Below, one piece after another: positions 22,189 to 31,070 of a stretch of DNA of 43,376 nucleotides. Source of the DNA: a virus. Where the stretch lies: positions 1-43,376 of IMG/VR virus record IMGVR_UViG_3300024182_000011. One strand, written 5' to 3'. Under the pieces are notes generated by a model. The model saw nothing but the letters and a program-made list of their open reading frames with translations, was not told where the DNA came from and did not search any database. Within the stretch, counting starts at the first letter, position 1. Every line of letters begins with the position of its first letter. Position numbers and translations under genes: made by a program.

Positions 22189-24153
22189 TTATGTAATCTC
22201 CATCGCCGCTGTTCCCGCTAATTCAATAGAAACGCCTGCGGCCAACTCGAAATGCTGCGGCACTATCACGCCCGTATTTGTGGCAATCACCGAGCTTTGC
22301 GGGGGGATGAGGCTCTCCGTCAGAACCCCGCCTACAGCGGTATCTCCGACTATCGTTGTGTCGTCACCAAAGCGAATTTTTCCCAAGCCCGTATAGATGG
22401 CACAATTCTCAGACGTTCCCGCCGTCTGATCTTCTATGTAAATGCCATAGTTGTTAGTTATTGATCCTGCGCCAGTATTGGCATTGGCCTGCATATACAT
22501 GCTGTAGGCGGCGGGAACAACGGCAGCGCCGTCGTTGTGGCAATAGGTGTAAAGGCCAAACATATAAGGAGTGCCGGTATCTGCAACATTCCTTGCTTCC
22601 ATGTAAAAACTAGTGGAAGCCAGCGCCCCTGCTTTGGTGCTAGTGTTGACGGCAAGCCCGGTTATATAACTGCCATCACCTTCAATTACTATTGATACTC
22701 CGGGAAGATAGTAGCTAGATGAAATACCCGCCAAAGTGTTACTGCCAGCTACATAAAATCCAGGCGTAAAAGAGCCGGAACCAGGGCCAACGGTAATTGT
22801 TCCCGTTGCCGTCAATGCATCGGTATTGGCGTTATAACTAAGTCCTGAATCAGTCGCAGGAGCAAGCGAACCCGTCTGAGAAGTCGCAAGCATTAACCAT
22901 GTGGTCGTATCCGAGGCTGCATCGGAAACGGTTACTGTGGCGGCATTTCCAGTTAAATCGCCAACAAACCCGCCTGTAGCTGTCAAGGCGTTCGTGTTTG
23001 CGTTATAGGTAAGGCCGGAGTCTGTTAGAGGCGCTTGTGAACCTGTCGCGCTTCCTGAAAGCAAAACTGAGGTCGTTGTATCGCCTGCGGCATCCACCGG
23101 GATAATGTTCGTTGCAGCAGCGGCAAGCGTGGAAGCAGATGCCGTGCCGGTGATATTAGAGACTGTGAGCGTATCGGTATTGGCGTTGTAGGTTATACCA
23201 CCGTCAGTTAATACTCCCTGCGTCCCGGTTTGAGATCCTGCCAGTAGAACCCATGTAGTTGTGTCCGATGCCGCATCGGTTACAGTTATACTCGTCGCAC
23301 TTGTGGAACTACCGGAACTCGTTGCGGTATCTGCGTTGCCATTCAGAGCGCCTACGAATGTTGTAGCCGTCAGCGCGTTTGTGGTTGCGTTGTACGTTAG
23401 TCCTGCATCGGTCAGAGGAGACTGTGTACCAGTGGCTGATCCAGCCAACAGAACGGATGTAGTTGTATCTCCCGCTGCGTCCACTGGAATGATATTTGTT
23501 GCTGCTCCAGCGGTTAAGGACGCAGCAGTACCCGAGATGTTCGTTCCTACTAAAGCTGACGGTGTTCCTGCGTTTCCGTTGTAAGTTATAAACGCGCCAG
23601 CGGAACCAACATTAACCGCAAGAGCCGTAGCTACTCCGGTTCCGAGTCCTGTAATAGAACCAATCGCAGGGGTAATGGTTACGCTTCCAGCGGCAGTGAT
23701 TAGACCCTTGGCATTGACCGTAATAGTCGATGCTTGGGTAGCACTTCCAAATGACCCCACGTTAGAATTCACAGTGGCAAGGGTTGTTGCGTTGCTTGCC
23801 TGTGGAGCCGTTATATCTCCAGTAAGAGCGGCTCTGGTAAGTAACGGTGTCGCATCAACGTAAACCAGCGTTGAGTCGATAATCGCCCCTATCGCGTCCT
23901 GGGCAATCTCTCTCGTGGTCGCGGTGTTTTGAAGTGTCGTTACCCCGGAAGTGGAAAGCGTTATATCTCCAGACACGGTTTGCTGTGTCGGAACACCCGT
24001 AGAACTGCCTATCCAAATTTTTCCCTGAGCAAGAGTAGCTAGAGTATTTCCAATTACTCCAAGGCTTTGAAAAAACGCATACCAGACCTTGCTCGCGCGT
24101 TGCGTGGCTTTCTCAAATAAATCAGACTGCGGCGTGGGTACTTTTATGCTCAT
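22189..24153 (-). CDS. repeat-rich tail fibre protein (654 aa)
   Basis: Elongated Thr/Ala/Gly/Ser-rich protein. Four imperfect repeats of ~45-67 residues (starting near 224, 291, 353 and 409) share the core D-A-A-x-D-T-T-T-x-V-L-L-A-G-S and L-T-Y-N-A-N-T-x-A-L-T-A-T. The first ~60 residues would attach to the tail. The C-terminal ~200 residues lack the repeats and may be the receptor-facing part. Composition and length fit a trimeric beta-structured fibre. The repeats can recombine to lengthen or shorten the fibre. Confidence 0.75.
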   Translation of the reverse strand: MSIKVPTPQSDLFEKATQRASKVWYAFFQSLGVIGNTLATLAQGKIWIGSSTGVPTQQTVSGDITLSTSGVTTLQNTATTREIAQDAIGAIIDSTLVYVDATPLLTRAALTGDITAPQASNATTLATVNSNVGSFGSATQASTITVNAKGLITAAGSVTITPAIGSITGLGTGVATALAVNVGSAGAFITYNGNAGTPSALVGTNISGTAASLTAGAATNIIPVDAAGDTTTSVLLAGSATGTQSPLTDAGLTYNATTNALTATTFVGALNGNADTATSSGSSTSATSITVTDAASDTTTWVLLAGSQTGTQGVLTDGGITYNANTDTLTVSNITGTASASTLAAAATNIIPVDAAGDTTTSVLLSGSATGSQAPLTDSGLTYNANTNALTATGGFVGDLTGNAATVTVSDAASDTTTWLMLATSQTGSLAPATDSGLSYNANTDALTATGTITVGPGSGSFTPGFYVAGSNTLAGISSSYYLPGVSIVIEGDGSYITGLAVNTSTKAGALASTSFYMEARNVADTGTPYMFGLYTYCHNDGAAVVPAAYSMYMQANANTGAGSITNNYGIYIEDQTAGTSENCAIYTGLGKIRFGDDTTIVGDTAVGGVLTESLIPPQSSVIATNTGVIVPQHFELAAGVSIELAGTAAMEIT

Positions 24154-25553
24154 TTTGTTTTAAGTTCCCCGCTTATAATCACGCGCTTAACCGGGTCAGT
24201 TACTTCGCACCAATAAACTCTTGCCGCAGGAGGTCTAACGCTTCCGAGCGGGCCAAATTTCAATTCCTTGTTGTATTCCCCCATCTTCCCCATGCTTAAC
24301 CAAATCTCATTGCTCCACTTATGCCCGTCGTCATCAGACCACTTGAGCATCATTTGCGGGTCATAACCTTGGCCGGAAGCCAAGCCAACGCCGGATTCAG
24401 GTTTAATGATAAGAAACGCATGACGCACAGCTTTATCGCTGGAGCCGCCTTGGATATGCCTACAAACCCTGATAGCCGGTAATGGGTCGCCATCGTCGTC
24501 ATAGAGGTCGGAACGCAACTCCATGATGCTGCCGTTCTGGTAGTCGCCTATCAGGTGTTTCCCGTTGGCATAGACGTAACAATTCGCCCTGTGACGGTTA
24601 TGCGCTCCTGTATCCGGGTCTCTGTGTACCCTGCGATGCCATCCAGACTTACCGGCAGCGGCAGCAGCTACGTCATACACCCATGTTTGATTTCCTGATG
24701 GGAACTGACACCAAATGAACGTATGCCCAATCTCCACCTGTGACCACATAATGCAATCAGCAAAACTTGGCATTTTGGATATTGCATACTCAATCGCGTG
24801 AGTAGATACCCGCACCCCGGTATAGGTATTCAACCGTCTGACAATCCCGTGCTGGTCGAGAAAAAATACAGTGTTGTCTGCGTTACATGAAGCGCCAACA
24901 CCGGCAAGACCGCACTTGATAGCTGATCTAAAAGACAAAGCAAACGATGCATCACCCGAATAAAACCACGCCTCGCTTATCTCTTTGCCGAATAAAATTA
25001 CTTCGTCGTCATCGGCTATGATTCCCGCCAAGTCGTCAGGGTTTGATTCCGCAGATGCAAAGTCAGCGGGACTCCACGATGTTCCAGTGGTCGATATGTA
25101 ATAGGTTTGCGTTCCCCCATCCGGCACCATGAAAGTGCCTTTAAGGACAGCAGCACTTATGGGATGAGATGGAAAGTCTGGGTCTGTTATCAACTCGAAA
25201 GTGCCAGTTGATAAAGTGAATGTGTAACCCTCAACCCCATCAACAATAAGAATCACAAGACCGTTAGTAACGATCTTTGCAAAACCTGTAGCTGTGTTAA
25301 GCGTCCCTAAAGTTGCTATGACGTTACCGGCGGTTTTCGAGTAAAACTTATTCCCAGTAACCCAATAGGAAATTCCCCGATACTCCATTGCAGCCCTTGA
25401 AGTTCCTCCAAGAGTGACTATGGTTGAACTTCCAGGAGTCCCATAAAGCCTCCATCCTTCGGGGTCTTTTTCGAGGTAATAGTTGATAGCCTGCTGACAC
25501 GCAGCATTTACGCTTCTGGCAGCATAGGCATCACCTACGAAATCGAAGGCCAT
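24150..25553 (-). CDS. P22 gp10-like DNA-stabilisation / tail hub protein (467 aa)
   Basis: 467 residues, beta-rich, with segments typical of the podovirus 'packaged DNA stabilisation protein' family: RAMEYRGISYWVTGNKFY near the N terminus, DDEVILFGKEISEAWFYSG, VFFLDQHGIVRRL and QTWVYDVA. In P22, gp10 hexamers close the tail under the gp4 ring. Length matches P22 gp10. It overlaps the fibre gene by four bases and shares a base with the gp4-like gene, as in P22-type tail clusters. Confidence 0.82.
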   Translation of the reverse strand: MAFDFVGDAYAARSVNAACQQAINYYLEKDPEGWRLYGTPGSSTIVTLGGTSRAAMEYRGISYWVTGNKFYSKTAGNVIATLGTLNTATGFAKIVTNGLVILIVDGVEGYTFTLSTGTFELITDPDFPSHPISAAVLKGTFMVPDGGTQTYYISTTGTSWSPADFASAESNPDDLAGIIADDDEVILFGKEISEAWFYSGDASFALSFRSAIKCGLAGVGASCNADNTVFFLDQHGIVRRLNTYTGVRVSTHAIEYAISKMPSFADCIMWSQVEIGHTFIWCQFPSGNQTWVYDVAAAAAGKSGWHRRVHRDPDTGAHNRHRANCYVYANGKHLIGDYQNGSIMELRSDLYDDDGDPLPAIRVCRHIQGGSSDKAVRHAFLIIKPESGVGLASGQGYDPQMMLKWSDDDGHKWSNEIWLSMGKMGEYNKELKFGPLGSVRPPAARVYWCEVTDPVKRVIISGELKTK

Positions 25554-26203
25554 TAGAAGTTTTGAAACCTAGTAACGGCGTTATCGACGCGCTCAACATT
25601 CAGATTACGAATGTTTCGCTCTGCCTGAACCACATCAGGCTTCCAGCGTAAAATTGTCTGCTCTGAAATGCCGAACTCATCGGCCAGGTCATAAGCAATA
25701 ATGTCTTTCAACCAGCGAAGCATTGATACTTCAACATCGGGTTGCGTGTTTTGTGCCGTGTCGTCGGCCACCTTTTCATAGACGAGTTTTATCGTCGTAT
25801 TGGCTATAGGAACCGGCCAGAAAATAAAGCTGCTGCTGCCGTTATGTAATGCTTTTGTAGGGACTCCCCTATCGCCTTTGTTCTCAATGTCCGAGTACTG
25901 ACGTATCCCGATAATCTCAATCGGATCGTCCATAGAACCGGCATGTAAGGTTATCGGGAACAGAACATCAGCCGCCGCACTTCCAGCAGTGGTATTTGCT
26001 GATAACGTGAATGAGAGAGGGGTTTTAGTGACCTTCCTCCAGAACGTCCCTAGCCTGTGCATTTCCTTCAAACGCAGATCAATAGCTTCCAAAACGATAA
26101 CGGAATCATCGTTGTTAGCTGTCTGACCTATGGCGAGCTTGCCCAACTTACGCAACACCATGTCGCGTAACTGCTCCCTCGTTCTGGTAAAAGCAATAGT
26201 CAC
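25553..26203 (-). CDS. P22 gp4-like head-tail adaptor (216 aa)
   Basis: Pattern of the P22 gp4-like tail accessory family: N-terminal TREQLRDMVLRKLGKLAIGQ, then IDLRLKEMHRLGTFWRKV, and VEVSMLRWLKDIIAYDLADEFG. Such adaptors bind below the portal and begin tail assembly. Some gp4 homologues also have peptidoglycan-hydrolase activity; no such residue set is visible here. It is translated from an ATGA overlap with the upstream zinc-finger gene. Confidence 0.8.
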   Translation of the reverse strand: MTIAFTRTREQLRDMVLRKLGKLAIGQTANNDDSVIVLEAIDLRLKEMHRLGTFWRKVTKTPLSFTLSANTTAGSAAADVLFPITLHAGSMDDPIEIIGIRQYSDIENKGDRGVPTKALHNGSSSFIFWPVPIANTTIKLVYEKVADDTAQNTQPDVEVSMLRWLKDIIAYDLADEFGISEQTILRWKPDVVQAERNIRNLNVERVDNAVTRFQNF

Positions 26204-26451
26204 TCACTGCCTCTACAAAAGCGAACATGCATGGTCAGCCCACGCGCGAACACGTTGCCGCATTTCGGGCAGGCATTCTCGTCAGCGATGGGCGCAGCTT
26301 CGCACTCTGGCGGGACGTAACGCAGGAAGTCTTTTTCTTTGGCAATCGCCTCTAACGTGCCTCTGTCTTGGATCGTTACAGGCTTGCCATTGCAGAAAAC
26401 ATAACCTCGGAACTCCCGATATTTGCCTGTGTAAACGTATTGCTCGTTCAT
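26200..26451 (-). CDS. zinc-finger protein in the virion operon (83 aa)
   Basis: 83 residues. The N-terminal part carries VYTGKYREFRGYVFCNGKPVTI, a beta-type segment; the C-terminal part has a CPKC...HVRFC element (C-x2-C-x10-H-x3-C), a C2HC finger. It is coupled by ATGA overlaps to the GT-like gene upstream and the gp4-like gene downstream. Zinc fingers of this size in head genes can assist assembly or bind partner enzymes; the function is unknown. Confidence 0.7.
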   Translation of the reverse strand: MNEQYVYTGKYREFRGYVFCNGKPVTIQDRGTLEAIAKEKDFLRYVPPECEAAPIADENACPKCGNVFARGLTMHVRFCRGSE

Positions 26452-27221
26452 GCCGCAGCCCTTTTTTCGTCAAACATGGTTTCATAAGCGTTCACCATGA
26501 CCTCGTAATCGTCCGGCCCCCATACAAGGGTCTGCCGTTCATTCCTGAATCCGAACTGACTGCCCTCTCCAAAGCCGGTGCTTTCCATAAGCATCACAAG
26601 GTCATAAGTTTTTTCTGTTGCCTTTCGTTTCGGATAGATGTTGAAAATCATGTACGGCGCTTCAGACATTGCGCACATCGACATCGGGCCGTTGTTCACT
26701 CCAAAATTCATCTCTGCCCCGGCGTAAAGTGCAAGCCGGTATTCAAGATCAAGTGGAGAGCGCTCGCATTCCTCTAACTGAACGACGCGCTTACCACGGC
26801 GCTCTAGGTAGCCCCTGAACTTTTCCCACTCGTGAACGTCAGAATTCCTATGCGTGTTTCTGAATGAGTCTCGCATCGTGATCGTCACGTACTGCGCTGG
26901 CTTCAGAGTGAATGTCGGCTTCAACAGTTCTACGTGCTTGTTTTTCTGGTACAGCTTTTCTACGTCGCCCCACGCATACGGGAACTCGAAGCCATCGGAC
27001 TCGTGTACTACAGAAAAATCCATTCCAGCCAGCGCGCACATCGGCACAAGGATGTTGCCGAACCGCTTCCAGGTAACGGTCTTTGGATACTTCCACTCAG
27101 CAACGCCATTACCTATTACAAACTGAACGTGATCGCAGCCAGCGGTTTTTGCCAACACCAGCCACGACGCAAAATCAAACGTGGTAGGCCAGCGTGACAG
27201 ATCGTATTTCGCGTAGATCAT
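26448..27221 (-). CDS. glycosyltransferase-like protein (257 aa, GT-B / GT9-like)
   Basis: 257 residues. The C-terminal part, ALYAGAEMNFGVNNGPMSMCAMSEAPYMIFNIYPKRK in shortened form AEMNFGVNNGPMSM, mirrors the nucleotide-sugar binding region of GT9-like transferases ('AD-VIG-x-TGP-H-AA'). The N-terminal half is an alpha/beta region with VQFVIGNG and WKRFGNILVPMC. It has no transmembrane segments. ATGA overlaps on both sides lock it to the TPR-glycosyltransferase upstream. It may be a partner or degenerate second transferase; donor and acceptor are unknown. Confidence 0.6.
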   Translation of the reverse strand: MIYAKYDLSRWPTTFDFASWLVLAKTAGCDHVQFVIGNGVAEWKYPKTVTWKRFGNILVPMCALAGMDFSVVHESDGFEFPYAWGDVEKLYQKNKHVELLKPTFTLKPAQYVTITMRDSFRNTHRNSDVHEWEKFRGYLERRGKRVVQLEECERSPLDLEYRLALYAGAEMNFGVNNGPMSMCAMSEAPYMIFNIYPKRKATEKTYDLVMLMESTGFGEGSQFGFRNERQTLVWGPDDYEVMVNAYETMFDEKRAAA

Positions 27222-28570
27222 GCTGCCATCGCTTTCTGTCCAACGAGTTCAGAGAGGTCATACCCAATTTTCTGAATAACCGGAATCCACGCATCCGGCG
27301 ATTCGTCGGTCTGCCGATAGAGGCGCACGCTGCGATACCACGGCATCCGACCTGAGTTCTGGTATCTCCACGCGGGGTTTTTAGGCGTCATCACCCAGCA
27401 CGGAACGCCCAGCGCCCCGGCCAGATGAATTACCGATGTGCAGCAGGAAATAACCAGATCGCAGGATTTCACCAGCTTTGCGGTCTCGTAGTAGTCGTTC
27501 GCTTTTATATCTGGAAACTGCTTGATGCTGTAACCCTCGCCTTCCACAATAGCTATCTCGTCCTCGCAGTCGGTGTACTGCAAAGAGACAAACTCGCAGT
27601 CGTTGTTGAGTATTGATTTCCACCACGACAGAGGCACGGTGCGTTTTCTTATACGGCCAGCTTTCATACCGCCTGTCCATGAGATGCCGACGCGGAATTT
27701 TTTGCCGCGCGGTGCGGATTCCGCTTTCAGGTATGGCGTCCCTGGAAAGGACTCAGACGAGCGCCTGTAGAACTGCCCAAGCGAGCCTATGGAAATTTGG
27801 TAGTCAAACTTATCTTCGGCTATCCACAACGGCGCTTCTTCTTCTCGCGTGCCGTAGCATGCAACGCCGAACGATTTAGCGAACAGAGTTTGAAGACGGG
27901 AATGACAGTCGAGAATGACGTTGTTCGTTTTCAAAACATCAGGCACGATCGAGGCGAACATGATTTCATCGCCCAATCCTTGCTCACCGTAAATCGCAAC
28001 TGTTCCAAGCGCTTTCCCGTCCCACTGCGGTTTTCCACCTAACGCCCTGTCAAGCCTCTGCTTGCACGCGAAGCCCCATTCGTATTCATCCCACGCCTTA
28101 TCCCATTTGCCGGTCTCCAACAGCATGAGAGAAAGGTTCCAATGTGCCAGTGGCAGCTTGGGGTCAAGAGCCAAAGCCTTTTTGCAGTAGCGTTCCCCGT
28201 TTGCGGGGTCTCCGGCCTCTACAAAAATGCTTGAATAGGTCGCAAGCGTCTCTGCGGTAGGATTTGTTTTTATTGAGCGGTCAAACCACTTGCGAGCCTT
28301 GTCGTTTTGTCCTGAATACTTATAGGAAAGTGCGAGGTTGCAGTAAATGTCTGACGGTACAGGCCCCTTGCACGTATCAATGGAACGATGCAAAAAAACC
28401 ATCGCAGTACCGGGTTGCCGGTTTTGCAGGCACAAAGTACCTACGGTCGCGAGCAATCCTGAATTGTCATGGTTCTGTGTTAAAAGCTGGTCATAGATGT
28501 CGCGAGCGCCGTCAAAATCTCCTGCGTTGTGCAGTTCCTGCGCGCGTTCCCACAGTTGCAGTTCAGCCAT
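27218..28570 (-). CDS. TPR protein fused to GT9/GT41-like glycosyltransferase (450 aa)
   Basis: Residues ~1-170 form about five TPR repeats (GDFDGARDIYDQLL, GQNDKARKWFDRSI, GDPANGERYCKKAL, GKWDKAWDEYEWGF). Residues ~190-440 match the bacterial TPR-linked GT-B fold: EQGLGDEIMFASIVPDVL, GISWTGG, FVSLQYTDCEDE, then DLVISCCTSVIHLAGALGVP and WVMTPKNPAWRY. In bacteria such TPR-GT proteins are predicted to transfer sugars to proteins, the TPR part choosing the acceptor. Placed directly after the capsid genes, its likely targets are virion proteins. It follows an intrinsic-terminator-like hairpin, so expression may be lower than that of the capsid genes. Confidence 0.8.
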   Translation of the reverse strand: MAELQLWERAQELHNAGDFDGARDIYDQLLTQNHDNSGLLATVGTLCLQNRQPGTAMVFLHRSIDTCKGPVPSDIYCNLALSYKYSGQNDKARKWFDRSIKTNPTAETLATYSSIFVEAGDPANGERYCKKALALDPKLPLAHWNLSLMLLETGKWDKAWDEYEWGFACKQRLDRALGGKPQWDGKALGTVAIYGEQGLGDEIMFASIVPDVLKTNNVILDCHSRLQTLFAKSFGVACYGTREEEAPLWIAEDKFDYQISIGSLGQFYRRSSESFPGTPYLKAESAPRGKKFRVGISWTGGMKAGRIRKRTVPLSWWKSILNNDCEFVSLQYTDCEDEIAIVEGEGYSIKQFPDIKANDYYETAKLVKSCDLVISCCTSVIHLAGALGVPCWVMTPKNPAWRYQNSGRMPWYRSVRLYRQTDESPDAWIPVIQKIGYDLSELVGQKAMAA

Positions 28571-28577
28571 AGAATAA

Positions 28578-28597
28578 GGGGCGGGTTTCCCCGCCCC
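28578..28597 (-). terminator. GC-rich terminator-like hairpin after the capsid block
   Basis: On the minus strand GGGGCGGG-GAAA-CCCGCCCC forms an 8-bp all-GC stem with a stable GAAA loop, followed by TTATTCT. It lies between the stop of the decoration-protein gene and the start of the TPR-glycosyltransferase gene. The short T-run suggests partial termination, which would lower expression of downstream genes relative to capsid genes. Confidence 0.7.
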
Positions 28598-28605
28598 GTC
28601 TCCTG

Positions 28606-29007
28606 TTAGGGGTCCATACTGAAAATTGCAGTCAACACGAAGCCCCCACTCGCGGCACCCGTCGATACCACAGAAACCTTGATATCAATGGTGTCGTCCG
28701 CAGAGTAGGTGTACGGCTGATAAACCGTGTTGATCGGTGCCATTGGCGCATTTGCCGATGCACCGTATCCGGCCAAATATCTTCCCGTACTGATGCCATC
28801 GCCAACCTTGCAGACTGCGGCACCGGAGCCGCTGGCGAGCCACACCTGAACAGGTGTAGCACCAGCAGGCACCTTAATCATCTGGATCACGTCGCCAGCA
28901 GACAGCGCCGCGCCCAGAGAGTAATTGCACTGCACTGCGACCAGACCAACGCGCAAGCCCTTCGGCATAACACCTGTCTGGGCTTTTGATGCGGTAATAG
29001 TAGCCAT
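28606..29007 (-). CDS. capsid-associated / decoration protein candidate (133 aa)
   Basis: 133 residues, beta-rich, with small residues and a pattern (SLGAALSAGDVIQMIKVPAGATPVQVWLA in outline, SGSGAAVCKVGDG) common in proteins encoded directly after N4-gp56-type major capsid proteins. No membrane segment. Position 13 nt after the capsid gene and length suggest a head-decoration or stabilisation protein; biochemical role unproven. Confidence 0.65.
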   Translation of the reverse strand: MATITASKAQTGVMPKGLRVGLVAVQCNYSLGAALSAGDVIQMIKVPAGATPVQVWLASGSGAAVCKVGDGISTGRYLAGYGASANAPMAPINTVYQPYTYSADDTIDIKVSVVSTGAASGGFVLTAIFSMDP

Positions 29008-29020
29008 TGTCAGGCCCTCC

Positions 29021-30115
29021 TTAATCAGCAGCCGCAGCGAAGAAGCCGGTCACAATCCCGTGATCCTTGGGAGTCGTGGTGTCAGCGCCCGCAGCAGTGC
29101 CAAAGCGAAGTTTTTCGATTGCGCGAATCTCCTGAACACCGACGCCGTGCAAGAACTCGTAGTCAGTGTTCTGGGTCGTGCTCTTGGTCCGTTGCGCCCA
29201 TGCCAAACCAATCGCCTGCGCACCGCACAGATAGACTGGCTGAATGTTCACGCCGGACGATGCCAGCGAAGATTCGAGCGATTGGATTTCAGGGATTTCG
29301 CGCAGGATCATTCCATCCCACACCAGCGAGTCGCCGGTAAAGATGGGGTTGTCCGTGTTGCGAGCGCGGGCGTCCCTGTTGGCGAGCGTCAGGACGTTGG
29401 TAGTTGGGTTGTTTTCCGTCAGGTCGCGCCAGCAAAGCGACGGGACGAATACAACGTACCACTCCTGATCCATCTCTTTGACCTGAACCGGCTTGATCTT
29501 CGGAGATGCGGCCTGCGCCATGCGCTTCATCAGCGAAAGCGTGAGAGGTGAACACTTATCTCCAGCGCTTATAGCAAATGTTGCCGTGGCGAACGTCGCG
29601 TTATAGTTCGCGGTCGTATCACCAAATAGCAGGCGATCCTGGTTATTAGCCGTCCATGTATTGCGCTGCGTCGGAGTCGATGACGTGAAGTTCACGCCGT
29701 CAATCTGACCCAGAGCATTTACGATGCCGTCGCGCAGTTTCTTTTGCGCCCATTCGCGCAATTGAACTTTTGCGGCGTCACGCAAATCAATAACGGATTT
29801 TTGCTCGTCCCAATCATCTACCGCTACGCCGTGGCGCAGCACATCGACTGTGACTTTGTGGGAACGCGAGTTAAGGCGTTCCTCGTTACCCATCAGTGTT
29901 GCGTTGCCGGTTACACCGTTACCGACAAGCTCGTTGACGAGTGCGAATGTGACGGAATCGCCGCGTTTTTTGGTCAAATCCTCCTTGAGTTGGATGATCG
30001 CATCTTGTTCGGTGCCCATGTAGCGCTTGAAGCGCGATGCACGGACGTAATCACGAAAGAACTCGTCATCCCACTGCTGGGGGGTTAGACCCGTTGCAGC
30101 CGTGGTAATAGCCAT
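29021..30115 (-). CDS. major capsid protein, N4-gp56 family (364 aa)
   Basis: Forms the icosahedral shell (HK97 fold). The sequence matches the N4-gp56-type capsid family that I recognise: TPQQWDDEFFRDYVRASRF near the start, SVTFALVNEL, LNSRSHKVTVDVLRHGVAVDDWDE, AQKKLRDGIV, and a C-terminal GVQEIRAIEKLRFG. Length of 364 is typical. Scaffold gene directly upstream and portal before it confirm the head-gene order. Confidence 0.9.
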   Translation of the reverse strand: MAITTAATGLTPQQWDDEFFRDYVRASRFKRYMGTEQDAIIQLKEDLTKKRGDSVTFALVNELVGNGVTGNATLMGNEERLNSRSHKVTVDVLRHGVAVDDWDEQKSVIDLRDAAKVQLREWAQKKLRDGIVNALGQIDGVNFTSSTPTQRNTWTANNQDRLLFGDTTANYNATFATATFAISAGDKCSPLTLSLMKRMAQAASPKIKPVQVKEMDQEWYVVFVPSLCWRDLTENNPTTNVLTLANRDARARNTDNPIFTGDSLVWDGMILREIPEIQSLESSLASSGVNIQPVYLCGAQAIGLAWAQRTKSTTQNTDYEFLHGVGVQEIRAIEKLRFGTAAGADTTTPKDHGIVTGFFAAAAD

Positions 30116-30152
30116 GTGGCCTCCAAAGTTTTAAGGGGTTGTTTTTCACGAC

Positions 30153-30244
30153 ACGCCCGAAAGTCGGCGGCACTAAAAAACGCCCGATAAAACCCGGCGA
30201 CGGCAACTACCAATCCACAACGCGCCCGTTCAGGTCGGCGGCAC
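30153..30244 (-). repeat. three related GC hairpin repeats between scaffold and capsid genes
   Basis: In the 136-nt gap, three related elements are visible on the + strand: CGCCCGAAAGTCGGCGGCAC (30154-30173), CGCCCGATAAAACCCGGCGA (from 30181) and CGCCCGTTCAGGTCGGCGG (30223-30241). A fourth lies at 31071. On the coding strand the middle one is followed by TTTTTT and may act as an attenuator or processing site ahead of the capsid gene. Confidence 0.6.
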
Positions 30245-30251
30245 CTTACTA

Positions 30252-31058
30252 CTACCTCGCTACGATTGATCCTAGCGGGGTTGGGCCACCCCATACAGGA
30301 CGGCCCTGCGCTCCAGTGGTCCCCGGCACTTCACTCAGGGACGACGGCAGCGAATTGCGCTTCAGTTCTTCAGCCTTCTGCTTTTCAGCAAGTTCGGCCT
30401 CCCACTTGGCGCGTAACTCAATTTCGCGTTTGGCAATAATCTGCTCAACACTACCAGCTTCGCGCAATTCTATACGGCTTTTTGCGGTTTTGTAAGCAAA
30501 ATCTGCCGGATTACGCGAAGCCATGAACTGTTGGGCTAGTCCAGGTATCTCCTGAACGGCCTTCGCGAATTCCTCTATCTTCACGTCGAAATCAGAATAT
30601 TTCTCTCTGGCTGTAGCCTCGGAATTCTGCATACGTTCAGTTAAGAGCATTTGCTGGAATTCCTGCTTCTGCGCTTCAATGAATTGGGTTTGCTGCTTCA
30701 AAGCACCGTCAGGGTCGTCCCAGAACTGCTTAGGCGGCTCTGCCGGTTTTTGGCGTAGTTGAGCAAGCTCCTGCTCCAATGCCTGCCGTTTCCGTGTTTC
30801 CTCCTGCGCGCGAGCGAGAAAAGCCCGTTCCTGCGGCGTCAATTCCTGCTTGGGCGCGACTGGTTGGGGGGTAGTCACACTAGTGGGCGGTGTCTCCCCT
30901 TTTGCTACAAATTTTCCGTCAGCACCGCGCTCAGGGGCCGCTGCGGGCGCTGGTGCCGCAGGCTCTGGCGTCGGCGCGACCACAGGCTCAGGCGATGCAG
31001 GGGCCGCTGCTGCTGGTGCCGGTGTTGCTTTCTCGTTCAATACGTCAGATAGTTCCAT
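30252..31058 (-). CDS. scaffolding protein (268 aa)
   Basis: Assists procapsid assembly and leaves before maturation. The first ~70 residues are Ala/Pro-rich and disordered (PAAAAPASPEPVV...), followed by long charged helices with Gln/Glu (QERAFLARAQEETRKRQALEQEL, QKQEFQQMLLTERMQ), and a C-terminal basic, coat-binding-like part. Composition and its location between portal and capsid genes are standard for podovirus scaffolds, which lack sequence conservation. Confidence 0.82.
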   Translation of the reverse strand: MELSDVLNEKATPAPAAAAPASPEPVVAPTPEPAAPAPAAAPERGADGKFVAKGETPPTSVTTPQPVAPKQELTPQERAFLARAQEETRKRQALEQELAQLRQKPAEPPKQFWDDPDGALKQQTQFIEAQKQEFQQMLLTERMQNSEATAREKYSDFDVKIEEFAKAVQEIPGLAQQFMASRNPADFAYKTAKSRIELREAGSVEQIIAKREIELRAKWEAELAEKQKAEELKRNSLPSSLSEVPGTTGAQGRPVWGGPTPLGSIVAR

Positions 31059-31070
31059 AATTCTCCTTTA

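Noticed and set aside
26130-26777. 215-codon + strand frame across the zinc-finger and GT-like genes
   Set aside because: Antisense shadow of coupled minus-strand genes, with no ribosome-binding site.
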